Counted from the first letter of the stretch, positions 8,383 through 16,477 are shown. The stretch: 64,000 nucleotides of DNA from Hymenobacter rigui (GCF_003944715.1 NZ_RWIT01000004.1:371918-435917); one strand, 5' to 3'. Notes: generated by a model not told the origin, from the sequence alone. Made by a program: numbers and translations.

Positions 8383-8565
8383 TGGTTGAATGGGTGGATT
8401 GTTGAATAGATGAACTGTCATCCTGAGCGCAGCGAAGGACCTTATAACAGCAGAACGGCTGGTGGCGGAACGGAAGGTATGCTGAACTAGGCAAACGTGG
8501 TAAGATTCTGCGCTGCGCCCAGGATGACATATTTTTCAATTCACCCATTCAACAATCCATTTAAT
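8383..8565. repeat. Nested palindrome: outer GGATTGTTGAAT words, inner GTCATCCTGAGC element
   Basis: The inner arms are TGTCATCCTGAGCGCAGCG (from 8416) and its near-complement 8501-8529. Outside them, GGATTGTTGAAT (8396-8407) pairs with ATTCAACAATCC (8547-8558), flanked by further related TTGAATGGGTG wording. Two different word families are thus nested around one centre. The outer right arm reaches the stop codon of the TPR gene. Confidence 0.82.
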
Positions 8566-8902
8566 CCTCGTCCTCGTAATCCAGACCCAGCAGCTGGTTC
8601 AGGGCTTGCTGGATTTCGCTGGCGGCGTGCAGCTGGCCGGCCTTGCGGGCCACGGTGAGGCCTTTGCGGTAAACTTTTTCCGCTTCTTCCGGCTTTTCCA
8701 GCTGTTGCAGCATCTTGCCGGCGTGGTAGTACGTACCCACGTAGTCCGGATGCTCGTCGAGTAGTTTCTGGTAGTACGTCATGGCCCGTTCCGGCTCCGT
8801 AACGCGGTATTCGGTGGCCAGCGCGTAGATGGTAAACGCGTCGGTAGGATCATCCTGGTAAAAGGCCAGGAGTTGTTGTAGGCGGCTCGGCGCGGTTTCC
8901 AT
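8561..8902 (-). CDS. Small TPR-repeat protein
   Basis: A 113-residue cytoplasmic protein made mostly of two to three tetratricopeptide repeats (AFTIYALATEYRVTEPERAM, YVGTYYHAGKMLQQLEKPEE, YRKGLTVARKAGQLHAASEI) with an acidic tail (LDYEDED). The start is the ATG at 8902 (METAPSRLQQLL); an upstream ATG at 8962 would run into the etfB promoter region. It is divergent from etfB with a 74-base gap. The TPR fold suggests a protein-protein adaptor; no specific partner can be named. Confidence 0.85.
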   Translation of the reverse strand: METAPSRLQQLLAFYQDDPTDAFTIYALATEYRVTEPERAMTYYQKLLDEHPDYVGTYYHAGKMLQQLEKPEEAEKVYRKGLTVARKAGQLHAASEIQQALNQLLGLDYEDED

Positions 8903-8976
8903 GGGGCGGTAGTTTTGAGTATCTTCGCCCCAAATTTGGCACTTTCTCCTAGTATCTTCCATATAAGCAGCCGTAG

Positions 8977-9717
8977 ATGAAGTTTCTCGTTTGCATCAGC
9001 AACGTACCCGACACGACCACCAAAATTACGTTTACTCCTGATAACAAGGAGTTTAACAAAGCTGGCGTGCAGTTCGTGATTAATCCGTGGGATGAGTATG
9101 CACTCACTCGCGCCATTGAGCTCAAAGAAGCCCAGGGCGGTGGCACCGTTACCGTCCTCAACGTAGGTGAGGCCGACACCGAGCCCAACATCCGCAAGGC
9201 CCTGGCCATCGGCGCCGACGACGCCATCCGCGTAAACGCCCACCCGAAGGATGCCTTCTTCGTGGCCCAGCAAATCGCCAGCATCGCCAAAGACGGCGGC
9301 TACGACGTGATTCTGATGGGTAAGGAAAGCATCGACTACAACGGCTTCCAGGTGCACGGCATGGTGGGCGAGCTGCTCGGCGTCCCCACGGTGGCCCCGG
9401 CCATGAAGCTGGATATGAGCGGCAACACCGCCACGCTGGAGCGCGAAATCGAAGGCGGTAAAGAAATCGTAGAGGTGAACACGCCTTTCGTGGCTTCCTG
9501 CCAGCAGCCGATGTGCGAGCCCCGCATCCCGAACATGCGCGGCATCATGACAGCCCGCACCAAGCCCCTGAAAGTGGTGGAGCCCACCGCCGACGCGGCC
9601 CGCACCGAGGTAGCCGCCTTCGCGCTGCCCCCCCAGAAGCAGGGCGTGAAGCTCATCCCCGCCGAAAACGCCGGCGAGCTGATCAAACTGCTCCGCAACG
9701 AAGCCAAGGTCATCTAA
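8977..9717 (+). CDS. etfB: Electron transfer flavoprotein subunit beta
   Basis: Small subunit of the soluble FAD/AMP electron carrier that takes electrons from acyl-CoA and related dehydrogenases to ETF-quinone oxidoreductase. 246 residues, usual length. It begins MKFLVCISNVPDTTTKITFT, with INPWDEYALTRAIELKE and GADDAIRV typical of the family and the C-terminal arm PPQKQGVKLIPAENAGELIK. It is followed by etfA after a repeat-filled gap of 137 bases on the same strand. A box TATCTTCG (8920-8927), close to TAnnTTTG, may be its promoter element. Confidence 0.96.
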   Translation: MKFLVCISNVPDTTTKITFTPDNKEFNKAGVQFVINPWDEYALTRAIELKEAQGGGTVTVLNVGEADTEPNIRKALAIGADDAIRVNAHPKDAFFVAQQIASIAKDGGYDVILMGKESIDYNGFQVHGMVGELLGVPTVAPAMKLDMSGNTATLEREIEGGKEIVEVNTPFVASCQQPMCEPRIPNMRGIMTARTKPLKVVEPTADAARTEVAAFALPPQKQGVKLIPAENAGELIKLLRNEAKVI

Positions 9718-9721
9718 AGAA

Positions 9722-9844
9722 TCAATTAAAAATTAAAAATTGAGAATTAAAAAATTGGCTGAATCAGCTATTGACTGCTGATTGCGAAGTGGTTGCCAAT
9801 TGCCCAATTCAATTTTTAATTTTTAATTCTCAATTTTTAATTGA
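9722..9844. repeat. AATTAAAAATT-word palindrome between etfB and etfA
   Basis: The AT-rich gap starts with words AATTAAAAATT and AATTGAGAATTAAAA and ends with their reverse complements (AATTTTTAATTCTC). The centre 9755-9805 has ordinary composition. The arms are imperfect because the number of AATTAAAAA units differs. It lies within a two-gene operon, so it is transcribed. Confidence 0.8.
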
Positions 9845-9854
9845 AGAAAGAAAA

Positions 9855-10832
9855 ATGTCTGTACTAGTAGTTGTTGAATGTGACGGCGGCGAGGTAAAGA
9901 AATCCTCGCTGGAAGTAGCTTCCTACGGCAGCCAGGTAGCCCAGATGCTGGGTACCACGGCTACGGCCGTAGCCGTAGGTGAAGCCACCGAAGCCAACCT
10001 GGCCAAACTGGGCGAGCAGGGCATCACAAAGGTGCTGCACGACGCCGAGCCCCGCCTTAAGGATTTCGTGAACGGTGCCTACACCAAGCTGATTGCCGCC
10101 GCTGCCCAGAAGGAAGACGCCAAAGTAATTGTACTGGCCAACTCCAACATCGGTGCTTCGGTAGGTTCGCGTCTGTCGATCCGGCTGCAGGCCAGCATTG
10201 CCACCAACGTGGTAGAGCTGCCCAAAACCGACGGCGGCTCGTTCACGGTGAAGCGCGGTGCCTTCTCGGGCAAAGCCTTTGCTGATGTGAAGCTGGACGG
10301 CGACCGGAAAATCATTGCCGTTAAAAAGAACTCCATCGAGGCTCTGCACGAGGCTGGTAAAACCGCTCAGGTAGAAGCCTTCTCGGCCCAGCTGACGGAC
10401 GCCGACTTCGCCGATGCTCCCAAGCAGGTGGTGATGCAGGACCAGGCCGGTGGCATTCTGCTGCCCGAGGCTGATAAAGTGGTATCGGGTGGCCGCGGCA
10501 TGAAAGGCCCGGAAAACTGGGGCCTCATCGAGGATCTGGCGAAGGCCTTGGGCGCAGCTACGGCCTGCTCCAAGCCCGTATCGGACGTGGATTGGCGCCC
10601 TCACCACGAGCACGTGGGTCAGACCGGCATCACCGTGTCGCCGAACCTGTACATTGCCTGCGGTATTTCGGGTGCTATCCAGCACCTGGCCGGCGTGAAC
10701 TCGAGCAAAGTAATCGTGGTCATCAACAAAGACCCCGAGGCTCCGTTCTTCAAAGCTGCCGATTACGGCATCGTGGGCGACGTGTTTGATGTGCTGCCCA
10801 AGCTCACGCAAGCGGTAAAAGAGCTGAACTAA
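9855..10832 (+). CDS. etfA: Electron transfer flavoprotein subunit alpha
   Basis: FAD-binding large subunit of ETF. The start is the ATG at 9855 (MSVLVVVECDGGEVKKSS) behind a purine-rich GAAGAAAG; an ATG at 9771 lies inside the intergenic repeat. 325 residues: N-terminal Rossmann-like domain to about 190, then the FAD domain with VVSGGRGMKGPENWGLIEDL and GQTGITVSPNLYIACGISG, the hallmark FAD site, and KDPEAPFFKAADYGIVGD near the end. It partners with etfB immediately upstream. Confidence 0.96.
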   Translation: MSVLVVVECDGGEVKKSSLEVASYGSQVAQMLGTTATAVAVGEATEANLAKLGEQGITKVLHDAEPRLKDFVNGAYTKLIAAAAQKEDAKVIVLANSNIGASVGSRLSIRLQASIATNVVELPKTDGGSFTVKRGAFSGKAFADVKLDGDRKIIAVKKNSIEALHEAGKTAQVEAFSAQLTDADFADAPKQVVMQDQAGGILLPEADKVVSGGRGMKGPENWGLIEDLAKALGAATACSKPVSDVDWRPHHEHVGQTGITVSPNLYIACGISGAIQHLAGVNSSKVIVVINKDPEAPFFKAADYGIVGDVFDVLPKLTQAVKELN

Positions 10833-10911
10833 TGTGATTGAAATGTGCGAAATGCGGGAATTGTGCTGCGGCCGTTCCGGTATTTCGCACATTTTCACAT
10901 TCTTCGCATTA
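10833..10911. repeat. AATGTGCGAAAT-word imperfect palindrome
   Basis: Left wording AATGTGATTGAAATGTGCGAA (10832-10852) pairs with TTTCGCACATTTTCACATT (10883-10901) apart from a few unmatched bases. It fills the gap between etfA and the DUF151 gene, on the coding side of an operon-like run. Similar wording recurs at 21663-21748. Confidence 0.75.
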
Positions 10912-10934
10912 GCAAATTCACCAAGACCCTACTT

Positions 10935-11561
10935 GTGAAAAAAATACCGCTCGAAATCCTGGGCCTCTCGTCCAGCCAGTCGCAGTCGGGTTCCTTTGCC
11001 CTCATCCTGGGGGAGAAGACCGGCAACCGACGCCTGCCGATCATCATCGGCATGTTTGAGGCGCAGAGCATTGCCATTCAGATAGAGAAAATTAACCCGA
11101 ACCGGCCCCTCACGCACGACCTGTTCAAGTCGTTTGCCGAACAGGTACACGTGGCCGTCCTGGAAGTGCTGATTTCCGACCTGAAGGAAGGCGTGTTCTA
11201 CTCGAAGATTGTGTGCTCCGACGGGGCCACCACCTTCGAGCTGGACTCGCGCCCTTCCGACGCTATTGCCATTGGACTGCGCTTCGGTGTGCCCATCTTC
11301 ACGGTAGAAAGCGTATTGAGCGAAGCCGGTATCATTCTGTCGGACCTCGACGAAAACGCTGAAGACTCGGATGAGGATGATGACGACGACGAGGACGATG
11401 ACGCCGGCGACCGGCCCGTTCCTTCGCCGACCGAGCCCAAGGAACCCAGCGGCCAGGTGTCGCTGGACGAGCTGACCAAAATGCTGGCCCAGGCCTTGGA
11501 GCGTGAGGATTACGAGAAAGCCGCCAAAATCCGCGACGAACTCAACAAGCGCAACGGCTAA
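10935..11561 (+). CDS. Bifunctional-nuclease (DUF151) protein with C-terminal UVR motif
   Basis: 208 residues from a GTG start (VKKIPLEILGLSSSQSQSGS), preferred because family members begin at this point; an upstream ATG at 10845 lies in a repeat. Residues 1-130 are a DUF151/BFN domain (LGEKTGNRRLPIIIGMFEAQ, DSRPSDAIAIGLRFGVPIF). A strongly acidic linker follows (residues about 137-160, many Asp/Glu), then a UvrB/UvrC-type UVR helix pair (LDELTKMLAQALEREDYEKA). DUF151 proteins have been reported as RNase/DNase or regulators. The UVR motif suggests protein docking. It ends just before a strong terminator. Confidence 0.9.
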   Translation: MKKIPLEILGLSSSQSQSGSFALILGEKTGNRRLPIIIGMFEAQSIAIQIEKINPNRPLTHDLFKSFAEQVHVAVLEVLISDLKEGVFYSKIVCSDGATTFELDSRPSDAIAIGLRFGVPIFTVESVLSEAGIILSDLDENAEDSDEDDDDDEDDDAGDRPVPSPTEPKEPSGQVSLDELTKMLAQALEREDYEKAAKIRDELNKRNG

Positions 11562-11576
11562 CCGGACCCCGCTTGT

Positions 11577-11616
11577 CAAAAGCCCCGAACATCCGCCCGG
11601 TTGTTCGGGGCTTTTG
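11577..11616. terminator. Bidirectional intrinsic terminator
   Basis: CAAAAGCCCCGAACA (11577-11591) pairs perfectly with TGTTCGGGGCTTTTG (11602-11616), a GC core with A/T ends. It terminates the etfBA-DUF151 run. Confidence 0.9.
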
Positions 11617-11665
11617 GTTTGCCGCGCAGGTCTGTCTTTTCACCAGCCTCTACTTTCTCTCCCGC

Positions 11666-12208
11666 ATGGAAACTCCCGATTTACGCTACCCCATCGGCCA
11701 CCCGGTGTTGCCGGATGAAACCCTCGACCGGGGTGCCCGCACGGCCTACATGGCTCAGATTGCTACTCTGCCCGATCAGGTGCGCGCCGCCGTGGCTGGC
11801 CTCACGCCCGAGCAGCTGGATACTCCGTACCGCCCCGGCGGCTGGACGATGCGCCAGCTCATCCACCACCTGCCCGATTCGCATCTGAACGCCTACACCC
11901 GCTTCCGGCTGGCCCTCACGGAGGATAACCCCACCATCAAACCCTACGACGAAGCCGCCTGGGCCGAGCTGCCGGACACGGCCAGCACACCCCCAGCCGT
12001 GTCGCTGGCGCTGCTGGAGGCCCTGCACATCCGTTGGATAAAGCTGCTGCGCGGTCTGGATGATGCCCAGTGGCAGCGCACCTTCCTGCACCCCGAAACC
12101 AAGCGCACCTTCACCCTCGACCAAGCTCTGGTGCTCTACGCCTGGCACGGCCGGCACCACCTGGCGCACATGGCCCACCTAGTGCAGCGGGAAGGCTGGC
12201 GGAGGTAG
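11666..12208 (+). CDS. YfiT-family DinB-like metal-dependent protein (putative bacillithiol-type transferase)
   Basis: 180 residues from the ATG at 11666 (METPDLRYPIGHPVLPDETL). The DinB four-helix fold shows the metal-site histidines in QLIHHLPDSHLNAYTRFRLA and YAWHGRHHLAHMAHL near the C terminus. The family includes Bacillus YfiT and bacillithiol S-transferases. Whether this organism uses bacillithiol is not shown here. An upstream in-frame extension runs through the terminator and is unlikely. It is convergent with mlaF-like 12310-13119 across a 42-bp palindrome. Confidence 0.88.
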   Translation: METPDLRYPIGHPVLPDETLDRGARTAYMAQIATLPDQVRAAVAGLTPEQLDTPYRPGGWTMRQLIHHLPDSHLNAYTRFRLALTEDNPTIKPYDEAAWAELPDTASTPPAVSLALLEALHIRWIKLLRGLDDAQWQRTFLHPETKRTFTLDQALVLYAWHGRHHLAHMAHLVQREGWRR

Positions 12209-12215
12209 ACTGTTT

Positions 12216-12310
12216 GAACTGAGACAGTGAGAGGTGAGAAGCAAGATGATGTTCAAAATAGCTATACGTTTGAACATCATCTTGCTTCTCACCTCTCACT
12301 GTCTCAGTTC
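12216..12310. repeat. Perfect 42-bp palindrome between convergent genes
   Basis: 12216-12257 and 12269-12310 are exact reverse complements over 42 bases with an 11-base loop (ATAGCTATACG). The wording is GAACTGAGACAGTGAGAGG followed by TGAGAAGCAAGATGATG. No T-run follows, and the right arm touches the last base of the mlaF-like stop codon. It is the longest perfect inverted repeat found in the window. Confidence 0.95.
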
Positions 12311-13119
12311 TAAATATTAATGGCTTCGTCGGTGGTGGCGGCGGCTAAGCCGCCCTGGGTTTCGTCGTCCACTTTTTTGGCGGCGCGCACCAGACTGCTG
12401 CTGAAGATGAACTCCTTGAGCTCGGGAACTTGGGCATTCAGGATCTCATCCTTGTTGCCGTCCCACAGCTTGAGGCCTTTGTATAGGAAGATGATGTGGT
12501 CCCCGATTTCCACCACGGAGTTCATATCGTGGGTTACTACTACGGTGGTGATGCCGTACTCGTGGGTGATTTCGTGGATGAGCTCGTCGATTTTGATGCT
12601 AGTGAGCGGGTCGAGGCCGGAGTTGGGCTCGTCGCAGAACAGGTAGGTGCAGTTGGGAGCAATGGCCCGGGCAATGCCCACGCGTTTCTTCATACCCCCC
12701 GAAATTTCTGAGGGCATCTTAACGCCCGCATTTTCCAGACCTACCCGCTTGAGGCAGAACTCCACCCGGTCGCGGCGCTCCTCGCGGGTCATTTCCGGCG
12801 TGAGCATCTTCAGGGGAAACTCCACATTCTCGTACACCGTCATGGAGTCGAACAGCGCCGAGCCCTGGAACAGCATCCCGATTTTACGGCGGATTTCCTG
12901 GCGGATCTGCACCTTGTTGTTGGTGAAAATGGTGCCATCGAAGGTAATGCTGCCCAGGTCAGGCTTCATCAGGCCTACAATGCACTGCAGGAGCACCGAC
13001 TTGCCGGTACCCGAGCCGCCAAGCAGCAGGTTGCACTTGCCGGTTTCGAAGGTGCAGGTAATGCCCTTGAGCACCTGGTTGCCGTCGAAGGATTTCTGGA
13101 CGTTATGAACTTCAATCAT
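12310..13119 (-). CDS. ABC transporter ATP-binding protein, MlaF-like
   Basis: ATPase of an Mla/Ttg2/Mce-type phospholipid transport system that keeps outer-membrane lipid asymmetry. 269 residues: Walker A LLLGGSGTGKSVLLQ (about 31-44), Q-loop MLFQGSALFDSMTVYENVEF, signature ISGGMKKRVGIARA, Walker B LFCDEPNSGLDPLTS, H-loop VVVTHDMNSV. The LFQGSALFDSMTV wording is typical of MlaF. It is downstream of the permease 13202-13933 on the same strand; no MlaD/MCE substrate-binding gene follows, so that partner must be encoded elsewhere. Confidence 0.93.
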   Translation of the reverse strand: MIEVHNVQKSFDGNQVLKGITCTFETGKCNLLLGGSGTGKSVLLQCIVGLMKPDLGSITFDGTIFTNNKVQIRQEIRRKIGMLFQGSALFDSMTVYENVEFPLKMLTPEMTREERRDRVEFCLKRVGLENAGVKMPSEISGGMKKRVGIARAIAPNCTYLFCDEPNSGLDPLTSIKIDELIHEITHEYGITTVVVTHDMNSVVEIGDHIIFLYKGLKLWDGNKDEILNAQVPELKEFIFSSSLVRAAKKVDDETQGGLAAATTDEAINI

Positions 13120-13125
13120 GAGAGT

Positions 13126-13200
13126 AGGAACTAGGAGCTAGAAGCCAGGAGCCAGAAGATGAAAAATCAGCTCCCTGACTCCTCGCTCCTAACAACTTCT
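13126..13200. repeat. AGGAGCTAG-word imperfect palindrome
   Basis: GGAACTAGGAGCTAGAAGCC near 13127-13146 faces CAGCTCCCTGACTCC and GCTCCTAACAACTTCT at 13168-13200, with several mismatches. It fills the gap between the MlaE-like and MlaF-like genes of one operon. Confidence 0.7.
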
Positions 13201-13201
13201 T

Positions 13202-13933
13202 TTACAGCAGCAACGCCGCCAGCAGGAAGTCGGCTACCAGAATGGCGATAATGGAGTTGTTAACGGCCGTGGTGCTGGCATTGCCCACTTCCAAAGCGCC
13301 GCCTTGGGTGAAAAAGCCTTTGAACGAGGAAATAGCCGACACCAGAAAGGCAAATACCACCGATTTGATGAGGGCGAAGACGATGTTGTAAGGGATAAAA
13401 TCGGTGCGGATGCCCTCAATGTACTCCTGCGCCGACAGCGCTCCGGTAAGCGAGCCAGCCAGATAGCCACCAATGATTGACAGGGCCATGGCCAGAATCA
13501 CGAGCAGCGGGAACATGAGCATGGCCGCCAGAATACGCGGCAGCACCAGGTAGGAGGCCGAGTTGATACCCATTACCTCCAGCGCCGATACCTGCTCGGT
13601 GATGCGCATGGTGCCCAGGCCACCGGCAATGCTGGAACCCACTTTGCCCGCCAGCACAATGCTGGTGATGGTGGGGGCCAGCTCCAAGATGGTCATCTCG
13701 CGCACCATGTAGCCGATGGTGCTTTTGGGGATGAGCGGGTTGGTGAGGTTATAGGCAATCTGCACGCAGGTTACCGCCCCAATGAACGCCGATACAATGG
13801 CTACAATAAAAATGGAATTGATACCAATGACGATGCACTCATCCAGGGTGCGTTGCCACAGCACCGCCAGGCGTTCTTTCCGCGTGAGCATGCTCTGAAT
13901 AAAGAGCAGGAATTCACCGAAGGCTTTAACCAT
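13202..13933 (-). CDS. ABC transporter permease, MlaE family
   Basis: Multi-pass inner-membrane permease of a lipid/Mce-type ABC transporter. 243 residues from the ATG at 13933 (MVKAFGEFLLFIQSMLTRKE); an ATG five codons upstream is also possible. Family marks are TLDECIVIGINSIFIVAIVS, ELAPTITSIVLAGKVGSSIA and EQVSALEVMGINSASYLVLP, the last being the MlaE loop consensus, and about five hydrophobic helices. Divergent from the SDR gene at 14048 with a 114-base shared promoter gap; co-transcribed with the ATPase. Confidence 0.94.
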   Translation of the reverse strand: MVKAFGEFLLFIQSMLTRKERLAVLWQRTLDECIVIGINSIFIVAIVSAFIGAVTCVQIAYNLTNPLIPKSTIGYMVREMTILELAPTITSIVLAGKVGSSIAGGLGTMRITEQVSALEVMGINSASYLVLPRILAAMLMFPLLVILAMALSIIGGYLAGSLTGALSAQEYIEGIRTDFIPYNIVFALIKSVVFAFLVSAISSFKGFFTQGGALEVGNASTTAVNNSIIAILVADFLLAALLL

Positions 13934-14047
13934 ACAATCGAAAAACAAAAGGAAAAGCGAAACTTGCGGCCGAAAACGTCAGTCGGAAATCTGCCCGGTG
14001 AAGGTAGCCGCTGTGCTTACGTAAAAACCGCTTCAGCAATCAAAGGA

Positions 14048-14758
14048 ATGCAAAAAAATATCGTTGTCACGGGAGGAACCAAAGGAATTGGGCGGGCGCT
14101 GGTATTTCGGTTCCTGCGGGCCGGTTACCCGGTGGTTACCTGTGCCCGCTCGGCTGCCGACCTGCAGGAGCTGCAAGCCGCTGCCGCCGAGCTGGTTTCC
14201 CAGTCGGTACTGCACACGCACGTGGCCGACCTCGGCCAGCGTTCAGAAACGGTGCGCTTCACCGAGTTTGTGCAGGCGCGGGGGCCGGTGCAGGTGCTCA
14301 TCAACAATACGGGTTCCTTTATTCCCGGAAGGTTGCAGGATGAGCCCCAGGATGGCTCGCAGCTGCGCCGGATGCTGGACGTGAACCTGCTCAGCGCCTA
14401 CGACGTGACCCAGGCCCTGCTGCCGGGGCTGCTGGCCCAGCGCAGTGGCTACATCTTCAACATCTGCTCCACGGCCAGCATTACGGCCTATCCCAACGGC
14501 GGGTCTTACGGCATTGCCAAGCACGCGCTGCTGGGCTTCACCCGCAACCTGCGCGAGGAGCTGAAAGATGCCGGTATCCGGGTTACGGCTGTGCTGCCGG
14601 GGGCCACCCTCACGGCCAGCTGGGAAGGCGTGGACCTGCCCGCCGAGCGGTTCATCCGGGCCGAAGACGTGGCCGACGCCATTTTCGGGGCCTTTTCTCT
14701 GTCGCCGCAGGCCGTGGTGGAGGAGCTGCTCATCCGGCCGCAGCTGGGGGATTTGTAA
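14048..14758 (+). CDS. Short-chain dehydrogenase/reductase (SDR)
   Basis: 236-residue NAD(P)-dependent oxidoreductase of the classical SDR type. The ATG at 14048 follows AAAGG and gives MQKNIVVTGGTKGIGRALVF, with the TGxxxGIG cofactor loop directly at the N terminus; earlier in-frame starts would add an unlikely leader. The usual NNAG is NNTG here (VLINNTGSF). The catalytic Ser is in ICSTASI and Tyr/Lys in SYGIAKHALLGF. The substrate is unknown. It ends 103 bases from the convergent GIN-domain gene. Confidence 0.92.
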   Translation: MQKNIVVTGGTKGIGRALVFRFLRAGYPVVTCARSAADLQELQAAAAELVSQSVLHTHVADLGQRSETVRFTEFVQARGPVQVLINNTGSFIPGRLQDEPQDGSQLRRMLDVNLLSAYDVTQALLPGLLAQRSGYIFNICSTASITAYPNGGSYGIAKHALLGFTRNLREELKDAGIRVTAVLPGATLTASWEGVDLPAERFIRAEDVADAIFGAFSLSPQAVVEELLIRPQLGDL

Positions 14759-14793
14759 GCGTTGTTTTCGCGCAGTGGTGCGCGGGTGAAAGG

Positions 14794-14851
14794 CGCAGGG
14801 TTTCGCAGTGTTTGACTCGCAGTGTTTGAACGGCCACTGCGAGACCCTGCG
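14794..14851. repeat. Inverted repeat between convergent genes, with CGCAGTGTTTGA direct repeat
   Basis: CGCAGGGTTTCGCAGTG (14794-14810) pairs with CACTGCGAGACCCTGCG (14835-14851) with a single G-T type mismatch. CGCAGTGTTTGA also occurs twice in the loop region as a direct repeat. Probably a bidirectional transcription-end structure. Confidence 0.75.
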
Positions 14852-14861
14852 GGAAAACAGC

Positions 14862-15617
14862 CTACTCCGCTATCAGTTTCCCCTTACCCGTAGTCTTCAT
14901 GTCCAGCCGCGGCTGCAGGCTGTAGAATACGGTGCCGGTGCCCGCGTGCGTACCGGCCAGCAGCCCCGCCGGGCGCGAGTGGATATTGCCGTTGCTGTCG
15001 AAGTTGGTTTGCAGGTACAGGCTCTGAATCGGGAAGTCGGTGGCGTACAGGCTGCCGTTGCCGCCCAGGGTGTGGTGCAGTTCCTGGGCTGAGCCCGATA
15101 GGTAGATGTCGCCCAGCTCGTACTGGCTCATGCCCACGTAGTGGCTGCGCAGGTTGAGGTGATAGTCGCCGGAGCCGATGAGGTGAAAGAAAATAGTGTC
15201 CTGGCTGAACGCGCCCTCGGTGCGGATATCGGCTTGGCCGCGCAGGAAGGTGCTGGTGATACGGGGCGTGTGCAGCGTTACCTCGCGCGGGGTATCGTAG
15301 CGGCGCACCCAGTTGCAGCGGCTGGTGTTGCGGATGATCAACTCGTCGCCTTTCACTTCCAGGCGGATATCGTCCTGCAGGTTTTTGCCGGCCCGCACTT
15401 CGGCGTAGGTGTCGGTATCCTGCACCACTGTCACCTGTACGTTGTCGTAGGTAGTCAGCACGCGGAAGGGCCGGAGGCTACGGCGCTCCGTTATGATGTT
15501 GCCCGTGCTCGTAAAGCAGCCCGCTTCGTTCTCCTTGCTGCAGCCCGGCAGCAGACCGGCCACCAGGCCCGATACGGCCAGGGCGCGCAAAACCCGACCC
15601 AGCCCGCTAACTTGCAT
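14862..15617 (-). CDS. GIN-domain (DUF2807) lipoprotein
   Basis: 251 residues from the ATG at 15617 (MQVSGLGRVLRALAVSGLVA, then GLLPGC), a lipoprotein signal with lipobox LPGC. The rest is a beta-helix-like GIN/DUF2807 domain common in Bacteroidota (RPFRVLTTYDNVQVTVVQDT, LEVKGDELIIRNTSRCNWVR, GSGDYHLNLRSHYVGMSQY). The family's role is not established; the names suggest a putative adhesin. Divergent from the SDR at 15652 with only 34 bases between starts. Confidence 0.88.
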   Translation of the reverse strand: MQVSGLGRVLRALAVSGLVAGLLPGCSKENEAGCFTSTGNIITERRSLRPFRVLTTYDNVQVTVVQDTDTYAEVRAGKNLQDDIRLEVKGDELIIRNTSRCNWVRRYDTPREVTLHTPRITSTFLRGQADIRTEGAFSQDTIFFHLIGSGDYHLNLRSHYVGMSQYELGDIYLSGSAQELHHTLGGNGSLYATDFPIQSLYLQTNFDSNGNIHSRPAGLLAGTHAGTGTVFYSLQPRLDMKTTGKGKLIAE

Positions 15618-15651
15618 CTTTAAATCTGACCACACCATAAAACCCGGACCT

Positions 15652-16344
15652 ATGGACCTCAGCGGCAAGGTAGCCATTATCACAGGCGTCAGCAAAGGAA
15701 TCGGGCGGGCCACCGTGGAGCTGCTGCTGGCCCGCGGCATGCAGGTGGCCGGCTGGGGCCGCACTGCCCCCGCCGACTTCAAGCACCCGCGCTTTCTGTT
15801 CATTGAGTGTGATATCCGCCAGGAAGCGGAGGTGCAGAAAGCCTATAAGGCCACCGAGAAAGCCCTGGGTAAGGAAATTCACGTGCTGGTGAACAACGCC
15901 GGCCTCGGCAACTTCGGCCCCATCGACGGCTTTTCGTCGGAGCAGTGGCACGAAATGTTCGATACCAACGTGCACGGCCTGTTCTACTGCACCCGCGCCG
16001 TACTGCCCGCCATGAAAAAGCAGCAGTTGGGCCACATCATCAACGTGGCGTCGTTGGCCGGTACGGCGGGCACCGCCAACCTGGCCGGCTACTGCGCCAC
16101 CAAGTACGCCGTGCGCGGCTTCTCCGATGCCTTGTTCAAGGAAGTGCGCCCCCAGGGCGTGCGCGTGACCTGCCTGATGCCCGGCTCGGTGGAAACCAAC
16201 TTCAACGGCAACGAGCCCGGCCAGCAGCCCGACCCGCACAAAATGCAGCCCGAAGACGTAGCCGCCACCATCGTGCACGCGCTGGAAGCCCCGCAGACCG
16301 TTATGCTCTCGGAAATTCAAATGCGCCCCACGCAGGTGAAGTAA
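15652..16344 (+). CDS. Short-chain dehydrogenase/reductase (SDR)
   Basis: 230-residue classical SDR. The ATG at 15652 gives MDLSGKVAIITGVSKGIGRA, with the cofactor loop; an in-frame upstream ATG at 15493 would overlap the divergent gene. NNAGLGNFGPIDGF, catalytic Ser in INVASLAGTAG and YCATKYAVRGF are intact, and PGSVETNFNGNEPGQQPD follows the active site. Resembles 3-ketoacyl-type reductases, but the substrate is unknown. A 40-bp palindrome follows the stop codon. Confidence 0.92.
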   Translation: MDLSGKVAIITGVSKGIGRATVELLLARGMQVAGWGRTAPADFKHPRFLFIECDIRQEAEVQKAYKATEKALGKEIHVLVNNAGLGNFGPIDGFSSEQWHEMFDTNVHGLFYCTRAVLPAMKKQQLGHIINVASLAGTAGTANLAGYCATKYAVRGFSDALFKEVRPQGVRVTCLMPGSVETNFNGNEPGQQPDPHKMQPEDVAATIVHALEAPQTVMLSEIQMRPTQVK

Positions 16345-16356
16345 GGACAAACCACC

Positions 16357-16455
16357 TGTCATCCTGAGCGGAGCGAAGGACCTTCTCACGTCAGAACAAC
16401 ATTATCCGATAGTGATTCTGACGTGAGAAGGTCCTTCGCTCCGCTCAGGATGACA
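16357..16455. repeat. Perfect 40-bp palindrome, GTCATCCTGAGCGGAGCG type
   Basis: 16357-16396 and 16416-16455 are exact reverse complements over 40 bases with a 19-base loop. The outer wording TGTCATCCTGAGCGGAGCGA recurs, with variation, at 7564, 8416 and 22102. It lies between the SDR gene and gldA. Confidence 0.95.
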
Positions 16456-16477
16456 AAATTTGCGTGTAACTCATCAC

